Assembly: GCA_029974595.1 (NCBI GenBank) | Contig: JARKRC010000062.1 | Span: 62,001 to 126,000, forward strand | Direction of reading: 5' to 3' | Origin: Ereboglobus sp. | GTDB taxonomy: Bacteria; Verrucomicrobiota; Verrucomicrobiia; Opitutales; Opitutaceae | Length of the DNA stretch: 64,000 nucleotides | In this document: one piece after another, positions 1 through 10,225 of the stretch | Layout: each line of letters begins with the position of its first letter | Numbering within the stretch: position 1 is the stretch's first letter | Translations under genes and position numbers: made by a program | The notes under the pieces: model-generated | What the model was told of the DNA's origin: nothing | Databases searched by the model: none | Seen by the model: the letters and a program-made list of their open reading frames with translations, nothing else

Positions 1-400
1 CGCTCAAAAGCCAGAGGCGGATGGCGCTCTCGTCGCTGACAAAAAGGCGTGCCGCCGCCTCAAGCCACGCGGGCTGGCTGAAAAAAATCATCGCCGTCGC
101 CACGAGCGCGCCGCACACGACGAGGAGCCAGCTCGCGACTTGGTTGACCAAAACAAACGCTCCCGCGCGCTGGCGTTGTTCGAGTTCGATATTGAGCGTC
201 GGCACGAACGCCGCCGTCAGAGATCCTTCGCCGAGCAGGCGGCGGAAAAGATTCGGCAATTGATACGCCGTGAAAAATGCCGAGGAGATGCCGGTCAGCC
301 CGAAAACCGCCGCCGTCTGCACGTCGCGAACAAGACCGAGCACGCGGGACACCAAGGTGGCGCCGGATACCAAGCCTATGTTTTTGAGATTTTTCGACAC
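1..400 (-). CDS. murJ: Lipid II flippase MurJ, N-terminal part (runs off left edge)
   Basis: The minus-strand translation is open to the window edge and gives a MurJ/MviN N-terminus: an SxxLGLVRD-type first helix followed by the characteristic AYQLPNLFRRLLGEGSLTAA stretch and the AFVPT segment, then a hydrophobic second region. MurJ flips lipid II across the inner membrane for peptidoglycan synthesis. Only about 133 of the usual roughly 500 residues are present. There is no ATG. I chose the GTG at 400-398, just before the SKNLKNIGLVSG segment, but an in-frame TTG at 436 is also possible and no convincing Shine-Dalgarno sequence decides between them. Identity is secure and the start is not. 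Confidence 0.85.
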   Translation of the reverse strand, partial: MSKNLKNIGLVSGATLVSRVLGLVRDVQTAAVFGLTGISSAFFTAYQLPNLFRRLLGEGSLTAAFVPTLNIELEQRQRAGAFVLVNQVASWLLVVCGALVATAMIFFSQPAWLEAAARLFVSDESAIRLWLLS

Positions 401-487
401 GCCCGCATTTGTCGCGACGCGGGCGGCGGCTAGCAAGATATTTGGCTCAGGGCTCGCAGGCTGCGATTGCCCGGAGGGAATCGGGCA

Positions 488-991
488 TTATTTTTTCTGC
501 ACGAACTCGATCCGGAGCGATCCGGAGCCGGTGAAGATCAGGCGTTCCTTGTCGAGCTTGGCATGGCTCATTTTGGCGAAATCCTGCAAATAGAGGTGCT
601 CGCGGCTCATCGCCTCGGCCGGGCCGGCCATCATGGTCGAGGCCAGTCTTGGCGCGGGGTCAATCTCGCCGGCCTCGGTGAAAGTGAATGAACCCATGTA
701 ACGGTTGACGCCGGCGAAACCGGCAACGCGGTTTTCCTCCGCAAACGTGATGTCGATCGGGCCGGGATCCTGGACGCTGCCGTCGGGCGAAGTCCATTTG
801 TCCAGTTTCCAAGCCTGGCCCGCGAGGCTGCCGATGACGGCCTTGGAAGTCACGGCGCCGGCTGCGTCCGATGAAGAAGAGCCGGATGACGGGCACCCGC
901 AAAGAAGAAGCGCGGCGCCGAGGGACAGGAGGATGCAAGCAATTTTGATTCTCATCCTCCCTTTGAACAGGGAATTGGGCTGTGGTTTCAT
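488..991 (-). CDS. META/HslJ-like domain lipoprotein
   Basis: 167 residues. The N-terminus carries basic residues, a hydrophobic stretch and a lipobox-like LLLCGC, followed by a Ser/Gly-rich tether, so it is probably an exported lipoprotein. The rest resembles META/HslJ domains: a WKLDKW start, a DITF strand, an NRVAGFAGVNRYMG segment matching the G-x-N-x-Y/F-x-G signature of the fold, and a closing strand near the C-terminus. META-domain proteins are linked to envelope stress and heat resistance in enterobacteria; the exact role here is unknown. An internal ATG at 955 would give a more standard signal peptide with Cys at 19, but its GGAGG abuts the codon, so the start is uncertain. Confidence 0.72.
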   Translation of the reverse strand: MKPQPNSLFKGRMRIKIACILLSLGAALLLCGCPSSGSSSSDAAGAVTSKAVIGSLAGQAWKLDKWTSPDGSVQDPGPIDITFAEENRVAGFAGVNRYMGSFTFTEAGEIDPAPRLASTMMAGPAEAMSREHLYLQDFAKMSHAKLDKERLIFTGSGSLRIEFVQKK

Positions 992-1139
992 TTTTGCTGA
1001 TTCAAATTTTCAAAATGCCTTGGGAAAGTCGGAAAGCGATTGTTCGGACGCGAAGGAATGGCAGGGCAGGGCGCGACCGTGGATTTTTCCTTTTCAACGA
1101 ATCTTGTTCGGCCCTGACTGTTGGTTTTCATTTTTTCCC

Positions 1140-2102
1140 ATGCGCATTCTCACAGGCATCCAACCATCGGGCACGCTTCACATCGGCAATTACTTCGGCG
1201 CCATCAAGCCGGCGGTCGAGCTGCAGGCGCGCGGCGATGCGTTCTACTTCGTCGCCGACTACCACTCGATGACCACGCTCACCGATCCGGCGCAGCGGCG
1301 CAAAAACGTCCTCAACGTCGCGCTCGATTTTCTTGCGTGCGGGCTCGATCCGGCGCGCAGCGTTTTCTGGGTGCAAAGCGCCGTGCCGGAAGTGTGCGAG
1401 CTCACCTGGCTGCTCGGCACTGTCGCGCCGATGGGGCTCATCGAGCGCGCTCACAGTTACAAGGACAAGCTGGCCCACGGTTTTTCGCCGAGTTTCGGAT
1501 TGTTTGCGTATCCGGTGCTCATGGCCGCGGATATTTTGCTGTTTAACTCGAATCTCGTCCCGGTCGGCAAGGACCAGAAGCAGCACTTGGAGATCACGCG
1601 CGACATCGCCATCAAATTCAATCTCACCTACGGCGAGGTGTTCACGATTCCCGAGTCGGAAATCCGCGAGGATGTCGCCACCGTGCCCGGACTCGACGGC
1701 CAGAAAATGAGCAAGAGCTACGGCAACACCATCGACATTTTCGGCGACGAAAAAGCCATGCGGAAAAAAATCATGGGCATCGTCATGGACAGCCGCACGC
1801 CACAGGAGCCGAAGCCGGACGCGGACAAAAACCTCGCGATCCAGCTCTTGAAATTATTCGCGCCTGCCGATGTCGCGAAGGAAACCGAGGAACGCTTGCG
1901 CGCGGGCGGGCTTGGTTATGGCGATTTGAAAAAGATGCTGTTCGAGCACTACTGGAGTTACTTTGCCGCCGCGCGCGCCAAGCGGACGGAGCTGGCTGCG
2001 AACCTGGATTACGTGAACAAAGTCCTCGCCGATGGCGCGGAGCGCGCCCGCGCGGTGGCCGCGTCCGTCCTGAAAAAAGCCCGCGAAGCCTGCGGATTGT
2101 GA
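1140..2102 (+). CDS. trpS: Tryptophan--tRNA ligase
   Basis: 320 residues, normal length for bacterial TrpRS. Class I synthetase signatures are present: HIGN at residues 14-17, within the diagnostic GIQPSGTLHIGNYFGA start, and KMSKS at about 189-193. It charges tRNA-Trp in the cytoplasm. The reading frame is open far upstream (to 705), but homology begins exactly at this ATG and the upstream part overlaps the META lipoprotein gene on the other strand, so 1140 is the start. It stands alone: a ribbon-helix-helix gene follows after about 160 bp. Confidence 0.96.
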   Translation: MRILTGIQPSGTLHIGNYFGAIKPAVELQARGDAFYFVADYHSMTTLTDPAQRRKNVLNVALDFLACGLDPARSVFWVQSAVPEVCELTWLLGTVAPMGLIERAHSYKDKLAHGFSPSFGLFAYPVLMAADILLFNSNLVPVGKDQKQHLEITRDIAIKFNLTYGEVFTIPESEIREDVATVPGLDGQKMSKSYGNTIDIFGDEKAMRKKIMGIVMDSRTPQEPKPDADKNLAIQLLKLFAPADVAKETEERLRAGGLGYGDLKKMLFEHYWSYFAAARAKRTELAANLDYVNKVLADGAERARAVAASVLKKAREACGL

Positions 2103-2263
2103 AGCCGCGCGGCGCGCTCCGCGCCGGGGGCGGATGGGCGGGTTGGGTCGGTGCTTGAATAAAATTGCGTTTTTAGCGTTGCTGGAAACGCAGTTGTGCA
2201 TCCTTTTTCAAGATGCTGTTTCGACCCTCACCCAACCACCACCGAGTTAATCCAAGTTACATT

Positions 2264-2587
2264 ATGGCCACGAAAAAACACACACCCATAGCGCCTCTCA
2301 CGTTCGACCTGCCGTTGTCGTTGATTGAAAAGATTGCGGCGCGGCAAAAGAAATCCGGCCTCCGTTCCGCCAGCGAAGTCGTGCGCGAGGCGGTCGCACA
2401 CTTTGACATCGATCATTGCGCATCCGAAATCGAGCCGCACAGGCAGATCTCGGTGCGCCTGCCCGCCGACATGAAAGCCAGCCTCGTGAAGGCGGCGAAA
2501 AAGAAGAAGATCAGCATCGGTGCGCTCCTGCGCATCGCGATCGACGCCTACGAGGCCAAGGCTCCGAAAAAAGGCGCCCGCAAATAA
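2264..2587 (+). CDS. Small protein with two ribbon-helix-helix-like units
   Basis: 107 residues, Lys-rich. Two consecutive segments each look like a ribbon-helix-helix (CopG/MetJ) unit: residues about 12-46 (strand FDLPL followed by two helices, the second SASEVVREAVAHF) and about 60-97 (strand ISVRLP, then helices ending IGALLRIAIDAYEA). Such proteins normally dimerise to build one DNA-binding beta-sheet; two units in one chain would give a pseudo-dimer. No toxin gene is adjacent, so I do not call it an antitoxin. The in-frame ATG at 2213 lies in poorly conserved sequence, so the MATKKHT start was preferred. Confidence 0.62.
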   Translation: MATKKHTPIAPLTFDLPLSLIEKIAARQKKSGLRSASEVVREAVAHFDIDHCASEIEPHRQISVRLPADMKASLVKAAKKKKISIGALLRIAIDAYEAKAPKKGARK

Positions 2588-2758
2588 ACCGACGGATCGT
2601 CCGCAGGCGCTTCGCATCCGGGACCGCGGGGCGGAGCGTAATTCAGAATTATTTCAACGAAACCGTGCGCGCCGATGAAAGGCGCGCTTGCTCTTTTGTG
2701 CGGGGGCTTTTTAAGTCCGCTCCCGTTTGTCGTCTTCCATCCACATACACATCCACAA

Positions 2759-3952
2759 ATGAGCACACCGACACGTCCTCTCTCGACATGGGCCAAGAAC
2801 ATAGCGCCATCCCCGACGCTCGCCGTTGACGCAAAAGCCAAGGCGCTTCTCGCCGCTGGCGAAGACGTCTGCGGATTCGCCGCGGGCGAACCTGATTTCG
2901 ACACGCCCGAGCACATCAAGGAGGCGTGCATCGCCGCGCTCAAATCCGGCAAGACCAAATACGCGCCCACTCCCGGCATCCAGCCGCTTCGCGAAGCGAT
3001 CGCCGCGGACTACGCCGCCCGCGCCGGCCTCAATGTCACGCCCGCTCAGGTCGTCGTTTCGCCGGGTGGCAAGTTCTCCTGTTATCTCGCCATCATGGCG
3101 GTGTGTTCGCCCGGCGACGAAGTCATCGTGCCCGCGCCGTATTGGGTGAGCTATCCCGAGATGGTCAAGCTCGCCGGGGCCGCGCCCAAGGTCGTGCTCG
3201 CCGACGATTCGACCGGATTCCGCGTGACCGCCGCGCAAGTGGAAGCCGCCGTCACTCCGAAAACAAAACTCCTCATCCTCAACTCGCCCTCGAATCCGAC
3301 CGGCGCCGTTTACACCCGCGCCGAGCTTGAGTCGATCATGGCCGTGGCGCTGAAGCACAACCTCTACGTGATGTCCGACGAAATCTACGAGCACCTCATC
3401 TACGACGGCGCCAAGCACGTTTCGCCCGCGACTTTTTCCAAGGAAACCGAGGCCCGCACCATCACCGTTTCCGGTTTCTCAAAACCCTACGCCATGACGG
3501 GCTGGCGGCTCGGCACGCTCGTCGCGCCCGGCCCCATCGCAAAGGCTGCCGCGGAAATCCAGAGTCAGACGAGCTCCAACGCCACGACCTTCGCCCAATA
3601 CGGCGCGCTCGCCGCGCTCACTGAAAAGGAAAAGACAAAGGCATCAGTCGAAGCCATGATGACCGCCTTCGACCGCCGCCGCAAATACCTGCATGCCGAG
3701 CTGAACAAAATCCCCGGCGTCTCGTGTTTGCTCGCGCAAGGCGCGTTTTATCTTTTTCCGAACATCAGCAAGTTCGGCCTCACTTCCGAGGATTTTTGCA
3801 ACAAGCTCCTCGACCAGCAAAAAGTCGCCGCGGTATTCGGCAGCGCGTTCGGCGCCGAAGGCTACCTGCGCCTCAGCTATGCGACGAGCGACGAGATAAT
3901 TAAAAAAGGCGTCCAACGCCTCGCCGCTTTCTGCGCCAGCCTGAAGCATTAA
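2759..3952 (+). CDS. Pyridoxal-phosphate aspartate/aromatic-type aminotransferase
   Basis: 397 residues, the length of class I fold-type I aminotransferases. It carries the N-terminal [14 protein letters not shown] segment, the [11 protein letters not shown] motif that contacts the cofactor, the DEIYEHL strand with the PLP-pyridine Asp, the Schiff-base Lys at 242 in [15 protein letters not shown], and a C-terminal RLSYA with the substrate-carboxylate Arg. It is closest in layout to bacterial aspartate aminotransferase (AspB/AspC family), interconverting aspartate and oxaloacetate with 2-oxoglutarate/glutamate. The ATG at 2759 begins the conserved region; the earlier in-frame ATG at 2675 adds an unlikely leader. 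It is followed by an intrinsic terminator. Confidence 0.92.
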   Translation: MSTPTRPLSTWAKNIAPSPTLAVDAKAKALLAAGEDVCGFAAGEPDFDTPEHIKEACIAALKSGKTKYAPTPGIQPLREAIAADYAARAGLNVTPAQVVVSPGGKFSCYLAIMAVCSPGDEVIVPAPYWVSYPEMVKLAGAAPKVVLADDSTGFRVTAAQVEAAVTPKTKLLILNSPSNPTGAVYTRAELESIMAVALKHNLYVMSDEIYEHLIYDGAKHVSPATFSKETEARTITVSGFSKPYAMTGWRLGTLVAPGPIAKAAAEIQSQTSSNATTFAQYGALAALTEKEKTKASVEAMMTAFDRRRKYLHAELNKIPGVSCLLAQGAFYLFPNISKFGLTSEDFCNKLLDQQKVAAVFGSAFGAEGYLRLSYATSDEIIKKGVQRLAAFCASLKH

Positions 3953-3994
3953 AATCTGAGATCTTTGTAATTCATATAAGACACAAGTGAGAAC

Positions 3995-4028
3995 AAAAGC
4001 CGGCGGCCGCATAAAGCCGCCGGCTTTT
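3995..4028 (+). terminator. Intrinsic terminator after the aminotransferase gene
   Basis: A perfect 13-bp stem (3995-4007 pairs with 4016-4028), GC-rich in the middle with an A-run at its foot and closing in TTTT, lies 43 bp after the aminotransferase stop codon. Confidence 0.85.
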
Positions 4029-5811
<1,783 letters not shown>

Positions 5812-5877
5812 TTTTTGTCCGGTTTTGGTTCATCCTGATACAAAAACCGGTTTTTAGCCTGCAAAAGACGATCAACG

Positions 5878-5911
5878 AAAAACCCGGCGCGCCAATGCGC
5901 CGGGTTTTTTT
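5878..5911 (+). terminator. Intrinsic terminator after gdhA
   Basis: An inverted repeat (5878-5890 with 5897-5909) of ACCCGGCGC type with A-run and T-run flanks, a 6-nt loop and a seven-T tail, 66 bp downstream of the gdhA stop. Confidence 0.88.
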
Positions 5912-6001
5912 GCGAAGATTTTTTGACGCAGCGTGGAAGGGTGCGCATTGCGGAGAATGGAGCGGGCATTTTATGGCTTGGTGCAACGGAAACGCTTGTT
6001 T

Positions 6002-7795
6002 ATGAGTACTGCCGTCATGACTCCTGAAGCTTTTCAGTCCCGTGTGAAATTGGCCCAGTTCAGGCCAAAAATTTTGGAGTGCCTTCACGGCTACTCGCGG
6101 GAGAAATTCATCAAGGATTTGATGGCGGGGCTTACGGTGGGAGTGGTGGCGCTGTCGTTGTGCATCGGCTTGGGCGTGGCGTCGGGGGTGGAGCCGCAGG
6201 CGGGGTTGTACGCGGGGATTATTGGAGGATTCCTGGTGTCGGTCCTGGGCGGATCGCGGGTGCAGATCGGAGGGCCGGCGGGCGCGTTCGTGGGGCTGCT
6301 GGCCATCATGAGCGTGAAATATGGCTTCGCCAACCTGCTGCTGTGCACGATGCTGGCAGGGGTGATGTTGTTCGCGATGGGGCTTTTCCGGATGGGATCG
6401 TTGATCCGGTTTGTGCCGCAGCCTGTCATCGCAGGGTTTACGTGCGGGATCGCGATTACGATTTTGCTGACGCAGGTGAAGCCGTTTTTGGGGCTGCAAA
6501 TGGCATCGGAGCCGGGCGAATTTTTGCCGCGCATCGCGGCGCTCATCAAGGCGGCCCCGACGGTGAACTGGCTGACGGCGGCATTGGGCATGCTTTCGTT
6601 GATCGTGCTGTTCCGGTGGCCGGCGAGGTGGAGCCGGCATGTGCCGGCCTCAATCGTTGTTGTCCTGGGAGGCACGGTGCTTGCGTGGATGCTGCAGCTT
6701 GGCTGGGTGCAGCAGTATCTCGTGTCCAATATTGCGACAATCGGGACGGAATTCGGCGGGATTCCGCGGGGGTTGCCGGGATTTTCCTGGCCGCGGTTTG
6801 ACTGGCAGCAGCTGGGCAATCTCGTAGTGCCCGCGGCGACGATTGCGATTCTGGGCGCTATCGAATCGTTGATGTCGGCAGTGGTCGCGGATGGATTGAC
6901 GGATGACAAGCATGACTCGAACCAGGAATTGATGGGGCAGGGGGTGGCGAATTTCGTGACGCCGCTGTTTGGCGGAATTCCAGTGACGGGGGTCATTGCG
7001 CGCACGGCGACGAACATCCGAAGCGGGGGGCAGACTCCGGTGGCGGGTATCGTGCATTCGGTATTTTTGCTGGCGGTGCTGCTGATCGCGGCGCCGCTGG
7101 CAAAATACATCCCGCTGGTTTCGTTTGCGGCGGTGCTGGTTTCGGTGGGTTGGAAGATGGGCGAATGGGGGGAATTTGGCCGCTTGAAAAAACGGCTGAA
7201 GGGCGACGCGGCGGTTTTTCTTGTGACGTTTTTCCTGACGGTGGTTGTCGACCTGACGGCTGCGGTGGAGTTCGGGATGCTGCTGGCGTGCGTGTTGTTT
7301 GTGAAGCGCGTCGCGGATACGTCGCAGGTGCATTCGATCATGGGCGATGCCCGCGATGCGGGGCATCCGGGGCGCGAGGCGCATGACGAGCTGCACGAGA
7401 AGCTGCCGGATGGCGTTGTGATTTACCGGGTGTTCGGGGCGCTGCTGTTTGGCGCGGCGGACAAGCTCGACATGGTGTTGCGGCGCGGGATCGAGGGCAC
7501 GAGCGTGGTGATTTTTCACATGATGGCGGTTTCAGCGATGGATACAACCGCGCTGGACAGGTTGGAGAATTTGCACGCGAAACTGCACAAGCACAGGAAG
7601 CATCTGATTCTCTGCGGCCCGCATACGCAGGCTTTCTTCATGATGGAGAAGGCGGGGTTTCTGGATGCGCTGGGCCGCGAAAATGTCGTCGCGGATTTGC
7701 CTGCCGCGGTCGCGCGCGCGAAGGCACTCCTTGCGCAGGGAACCGGCTCCAAGAGCGAAGCTGCGAAGGGGGCGTCGGAGGCGGGGTCGAATTAA
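6002..7795 (+). CDS. SulP-family anion transporter with STAS domain
   Basis: 597 residues. After a short cytoplasmic N-terminus comes the SulP start, ending in a DLMAGLTVGVVALSL-type helix, followed by about a dozen hydrophobic segments including GGPAGAFVGLLA and FVPQPVIAGFTCGIA, typical of SLC26/SulP carriers. The last roughly 150 residues form a soluble STAS domain (VIYRVFGALLFGAADKL, then a MMAVSAMDTTALDRL strand-helix). These inner-membrane carriers move sulfate, bicarbonate or dicarboxylates; the sequence does not settle which. The start at 6002 was preferred over the upstream ATG at 5933, whose leader is not conserved-looking. It converges with the hydrolase gene on the minus strand. 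Confidence 0.9.
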   Translation: MSTAVMTPEAFQSRVKLAQFRPKILECLHGYSREKFIKDLMAGLTVGVVALSLCIGLGVASGVEPQAGLYAGIIGGFLVSVLGGSRVQIGGPAGAFVGLLAIMSVKYGFANLLLCTMLAGVMLFAMGLFRMGSLIRFVPQPVIAGFTCGIAITILLTQVKPFLGLQMASEPGEFLPRIAALIKAAPTVNWLTAALGMLSLIVLFRWPARWSRHVPASIVVVLGGTVLAWMLQLGWVQQYLVSNIATIGTEFGGIPRGLPGFSWPRFDWQQLGNLVVPAATIAILGAIESLMSAVVADGLTDDKHDSNQELMGQGVANFVTPLFGGIPVTGVIARTATNIRSGGQTPVAGIVHSVFLLAVLLIAAPLAKYIPLVSFAAVLVSVGWKMGEWGEFGRLKKRLKGDAAVFLVTFFLTVVVDLTAAVEFGMLLACVLFVKRVADTSQVHSIMGDARDAGHPGREAHDELHEKLPDGVVIYRVFGALLFGAADKLDMVLRRGIEGTSVVIFHMMAVSAMDTTALDRLENLHAKLHKHRKHLILCGPHTQAFFMMEKAGFLDALGRENVVADLPAAVARAKALLAQGTGSKSEAAKGASEAGSN

Positions 7796-7849
7796 AAAAA
7801 GCGCGCGCGCCATTTCGCGGGCAGGATGTCCATGCTTCCGGAATCCCGG

Positions 7850-8761
7850 TCAGGGCGCAAAGTTGAGGCGCACAAAGAGCGGGCGATGGTCGCTGGCGTC
7901 GCGGACGCCGGGGCCGTCGTGGATATGCGCGATGCCGTTTTGCACGAATTGTTTCAACGCGGACGATACGAGGATGTGATCGACGCGCGAATAGGTGTCG
8001 CGCTTCTCATAAAAATGCGTCCAGACCTCGCCGTGCGAATCGGTCGCCGGGAGGATTTCGGCGATTTTGGTGCGTCCGCGTTTGACCAGGGTTTGCAGCG
8101 TGCGGCTGACGCGAACGTCGTTGAAATCGCCGAGGATCATGAATCGCGCATCATCGGCTGCGGGTTTCGGATGGAGGCGCAGCACGCGGTCGCGGATCGC
8201 CAGCGCCTCGGAGGCGCGGCGCTGCGCGGAATCAGGATCGTCCTTGCGTTCGGTGAGGCGGCTTTTCAGGTGGACAATAAAAAGCGCGAGATCGCCCACG
8301 ACGGTTTTGACGCGCACTTCGAGCATGCCGCGCTTCACGGTTTCGGAGGTGTCGAAATATTTGAAGGCGATGTCGGTGTGCTTGCGCACGGCGGTGAAGG
8401 GGCGGCGCGAAAGCACGGCGACATGGCGGTCGGCGTCGGCGGCCTCGGCGAGTTCGGCGAAGGGATAATCGACGCCTTCGTTTTTCAGGTCGCGGCGCAA
8501 TTCATCCAGGAACGGCTGCGAGCCCATTTCCTGGATGGCGAGGATGTCGGCATTCAGCTCCTTGATGACGGCGCGCAGGGCATGTTTTTCTTTCTCGGTC
8601 TTCGGGTACCCGCGCATGTATGCGCCCTCGACAAAACGTCCTGCCAGGGTGTAGTTGGCGACGTTGTAAGTCGCTATCGTGAACGTTTCGGCCGCAAGAG
8701 CGGAGCGCAGGGCAAAAAGTGAAATGCAGAGAAGCACGATGCGAGCGGCGCGGTTTTTCAT
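7850..8761 (-). CDS. Exported endonuclease/exonuclease/phosphatase (EEP) family hydrolase
   Basis: 303 residues with a Sec signal peptide (KNRAAR, hydrophobic core, cleavage after about ALAA). The EEP fold motifs appear in order: ATYNVAN, the metal-binding Glu in AIQEM, FIVHLKSR, GDFNDV and the terminal SDHRPLFV with the catalytic Asp-His pair. The family includes nucleases, sphingomyelinases and inositol phosphatases; an extracellular or periplasmic nuclease or phosphodiesterase is likely, but the substrate cannot be read from sequence. It lies 22 bp downstream of the M48 protease gene on the same strand, so the two may be co-transcribed. Confidence 0.85.
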   Translation of the reverse strand: MKNRAARIVLLCISLFALRSALAAETFTIATYNVANYTLAGRFVEGAYMRGYPKTEKEKHALRAVIKELNADILAIQEMGSQPFLDELRRDLKNEGVDYPFAELAEAADADRHVAVLSRRPFTAVRKHTDIAFKYFDTSETVKRGMLEVRVKTVVGDLALFIVHLKSRLTERKDDPDSAQRRASEALAIRDRVLRLHPKPAADDARFMILGDFNDVRVSRTLQTLVKRGRTKIAEILPATDSHGEVWTHFYEKRDTYSRVDHILVSSALKQFVQNGIAHIHDGPGVRDASDHRPLFVRLNFAP

Positions 8762-8783
8762 GGGGCGGGGGAAGATAAACAGA

Positions 8784-10061
8784 TTATTTGAGCCGGCCGG
8801 CGTTCAAGGCGTTTTCGCGTTCCACGATGGTCGGGTGCGAATAATAGAAGCGGCTGAAGAGCGGATGCGGCGTGAGGTTGGCGAGGTTTTTCTGCGCGAG
8901 TTTGCGGAGCGCGGCGATCAGCGGTGCGGGGCCGCCCATCGCATCGCGGGCAAAGGCGTCGGCTTCATATTCGTGTTTGCGCGAGAAAAAATTGCCGATC
9001 GGCGTGAACCAGAATGTCACCAGCCCGCTCAAGAGCGAGAAGAGCAGAAACGTCGCGGCCAGATGATCGGAGCCGGCGGGAAACCCGAATGCCGGATTGA
9101 ACCACGCGCTGTTCGCCAGCCATGCGATCAGCGCGAAGCCCGCGAGCATCATGAGGGACACGACGGCGAGTGTTTTCGGGATGTGCCCGCGTTTGTAGTG
9201 GCCGACTTCGTGGGCGAGCACGGCTTCGAGTTCTTCGGGAGCGAGCTGTTCGATGAGCGTGTCGAAAAGCACGATGCGCCTGAACCGCCCGAAACCGGTG
9301 AAAAACGCATTCGAGTGCCCCGAGCGTTTGCTGCCGTCCATGACCTGGATCGTCGTTGCGTGAAAGCCCGTGCGATCCGCCAGCGCGAGCAGCCGCGCGC
9401 GCAAATCGCCCTCTGGCAGCGGAGTGAGTTTGTTGAAGAGCGGCAGGATCAGCTTCGGGTAGAGCACGAGCATCAGTAGTTGAAAACCGAATACGAGCGC
9501 GAAGCCCCACACCCACCACCAAGCGCCGATCCAGCGCACGAGCGAGAGCAGCGCCCACAGCAGGGGCGCGCCGATTGCGAGCGCCAGGGCCAGCCCTTTG
9601 ATTTTGTCGCCCACCCAGAGTCCGGGCGTGCTTTTGTTAAAGCCGAAGCGAGCCTCCAGCCGGAACTGCCCCCACCAGTCAAACGGCAGCGAAATCACGC
9701 TCAGCACGATGCCCGTCCCAAGCAAAAAAATCACTTGCGCCCAGGCGCCTTCCAAAAACGTCCCTGCCAGCGCCGATGTCACGCGCGCATACGCCCATGG
9801 CAGCACGCCGCATGCGAGGATCGCCACCAGCACGACAGCGTCCCACACGTGCTCAACCCGTCCGAATGCCGACTTCGCAAGCGTGTAGGCGGTCGATTTT
9901 TCATGCGTTTCGGCATCCATGATCGCGCCCGCCGCAGCCGGGGGCGAGCCGGCATGGCGCCGAACCTCTTTGCAATTGAGCAAGCTGAGACAAATCTCGG
10001 CGGCGAGCCGGAGCGTTGCCAAAACCAAAAGAATCAAAAGAGCCGTGGAACCAAGAATCAT
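8784..10061 (-). CDS. M48 (Ste24/CAAX-type) membrane metallopeptidase
   Basis: 425 residues with about six membrane segments. The zinc motif HEVGH is at 284-288 and the third ligand is in the HEYEADAFA motif (Glu366). The N-terminal membrane region, with its LPFDWWGQFRLEARFGFN segment, matches the CAAX prenyl protease 1/Ste24 branch rather than HtpX. In bacteria such enzymes act in the inner membrane on misfolded or processed proteins; prenyl substrates are not expected. It is divergent from the pectinase gene, with about 165 bp of shared upstream region. Confidence 0.92.
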   Translation of the reverse strand: MILGSTALLILLVLATLRLAAEICLSLLNCKEVRRHAGSPPAAAGAIMDAETHEKSTAYTLAKSAFGRVEHVWDAVVLVAILACGVLPWAYARVTSALAGTFLEGAWAQVIFLLGTGIVLSVISLPFDWWGQFRLEARFGFNKSTPGLWVGDKIKGLALALAIGAPLLWALLSLVRWIGAWWWVWGFALVFGFQLLMLVLYPKLILPLFNKLTPLPEGDLRARLLALADRTGFHATTIQVMDGSKRSGHSNAFFTGFGRFRRIVLFDTLIEQLAPEELEAVLAHEVGHYKRGHIPKTLAVVSLMMLAGFALIAWLANSAWFNPAFGFPAGSDHLAATFLLFSLLSGLVTFWFTPIGNFFSRKHEYEADAFARDAMGGPAPLIAALRKLAQKNLANLTPHPLFSRFYYSHPTIVERENALNAGRLK

Positions 10062-10225
10062 GCGACGAAATGCAAAGGTTTTTGCCGCGCACTGCGAGGC
10101 GAAAGCCAGAGAATGCGATGATTGTCCCGGGCAATCGAAAAAAAGTGAACGGACACTTGTCCAAAAACATTGACGCCGCTTTGTTAATGCGAACGCTTCC
10201 GGTTCTGCTTAACAAAGAAATCCCC

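Noticed and set aside
705-1139. Long N-terminal extension of trpS
   Set aside because: It overlaps the META lipoprotein gene on the other strand, and TrpRS homology begins exactly at ATG 1140.
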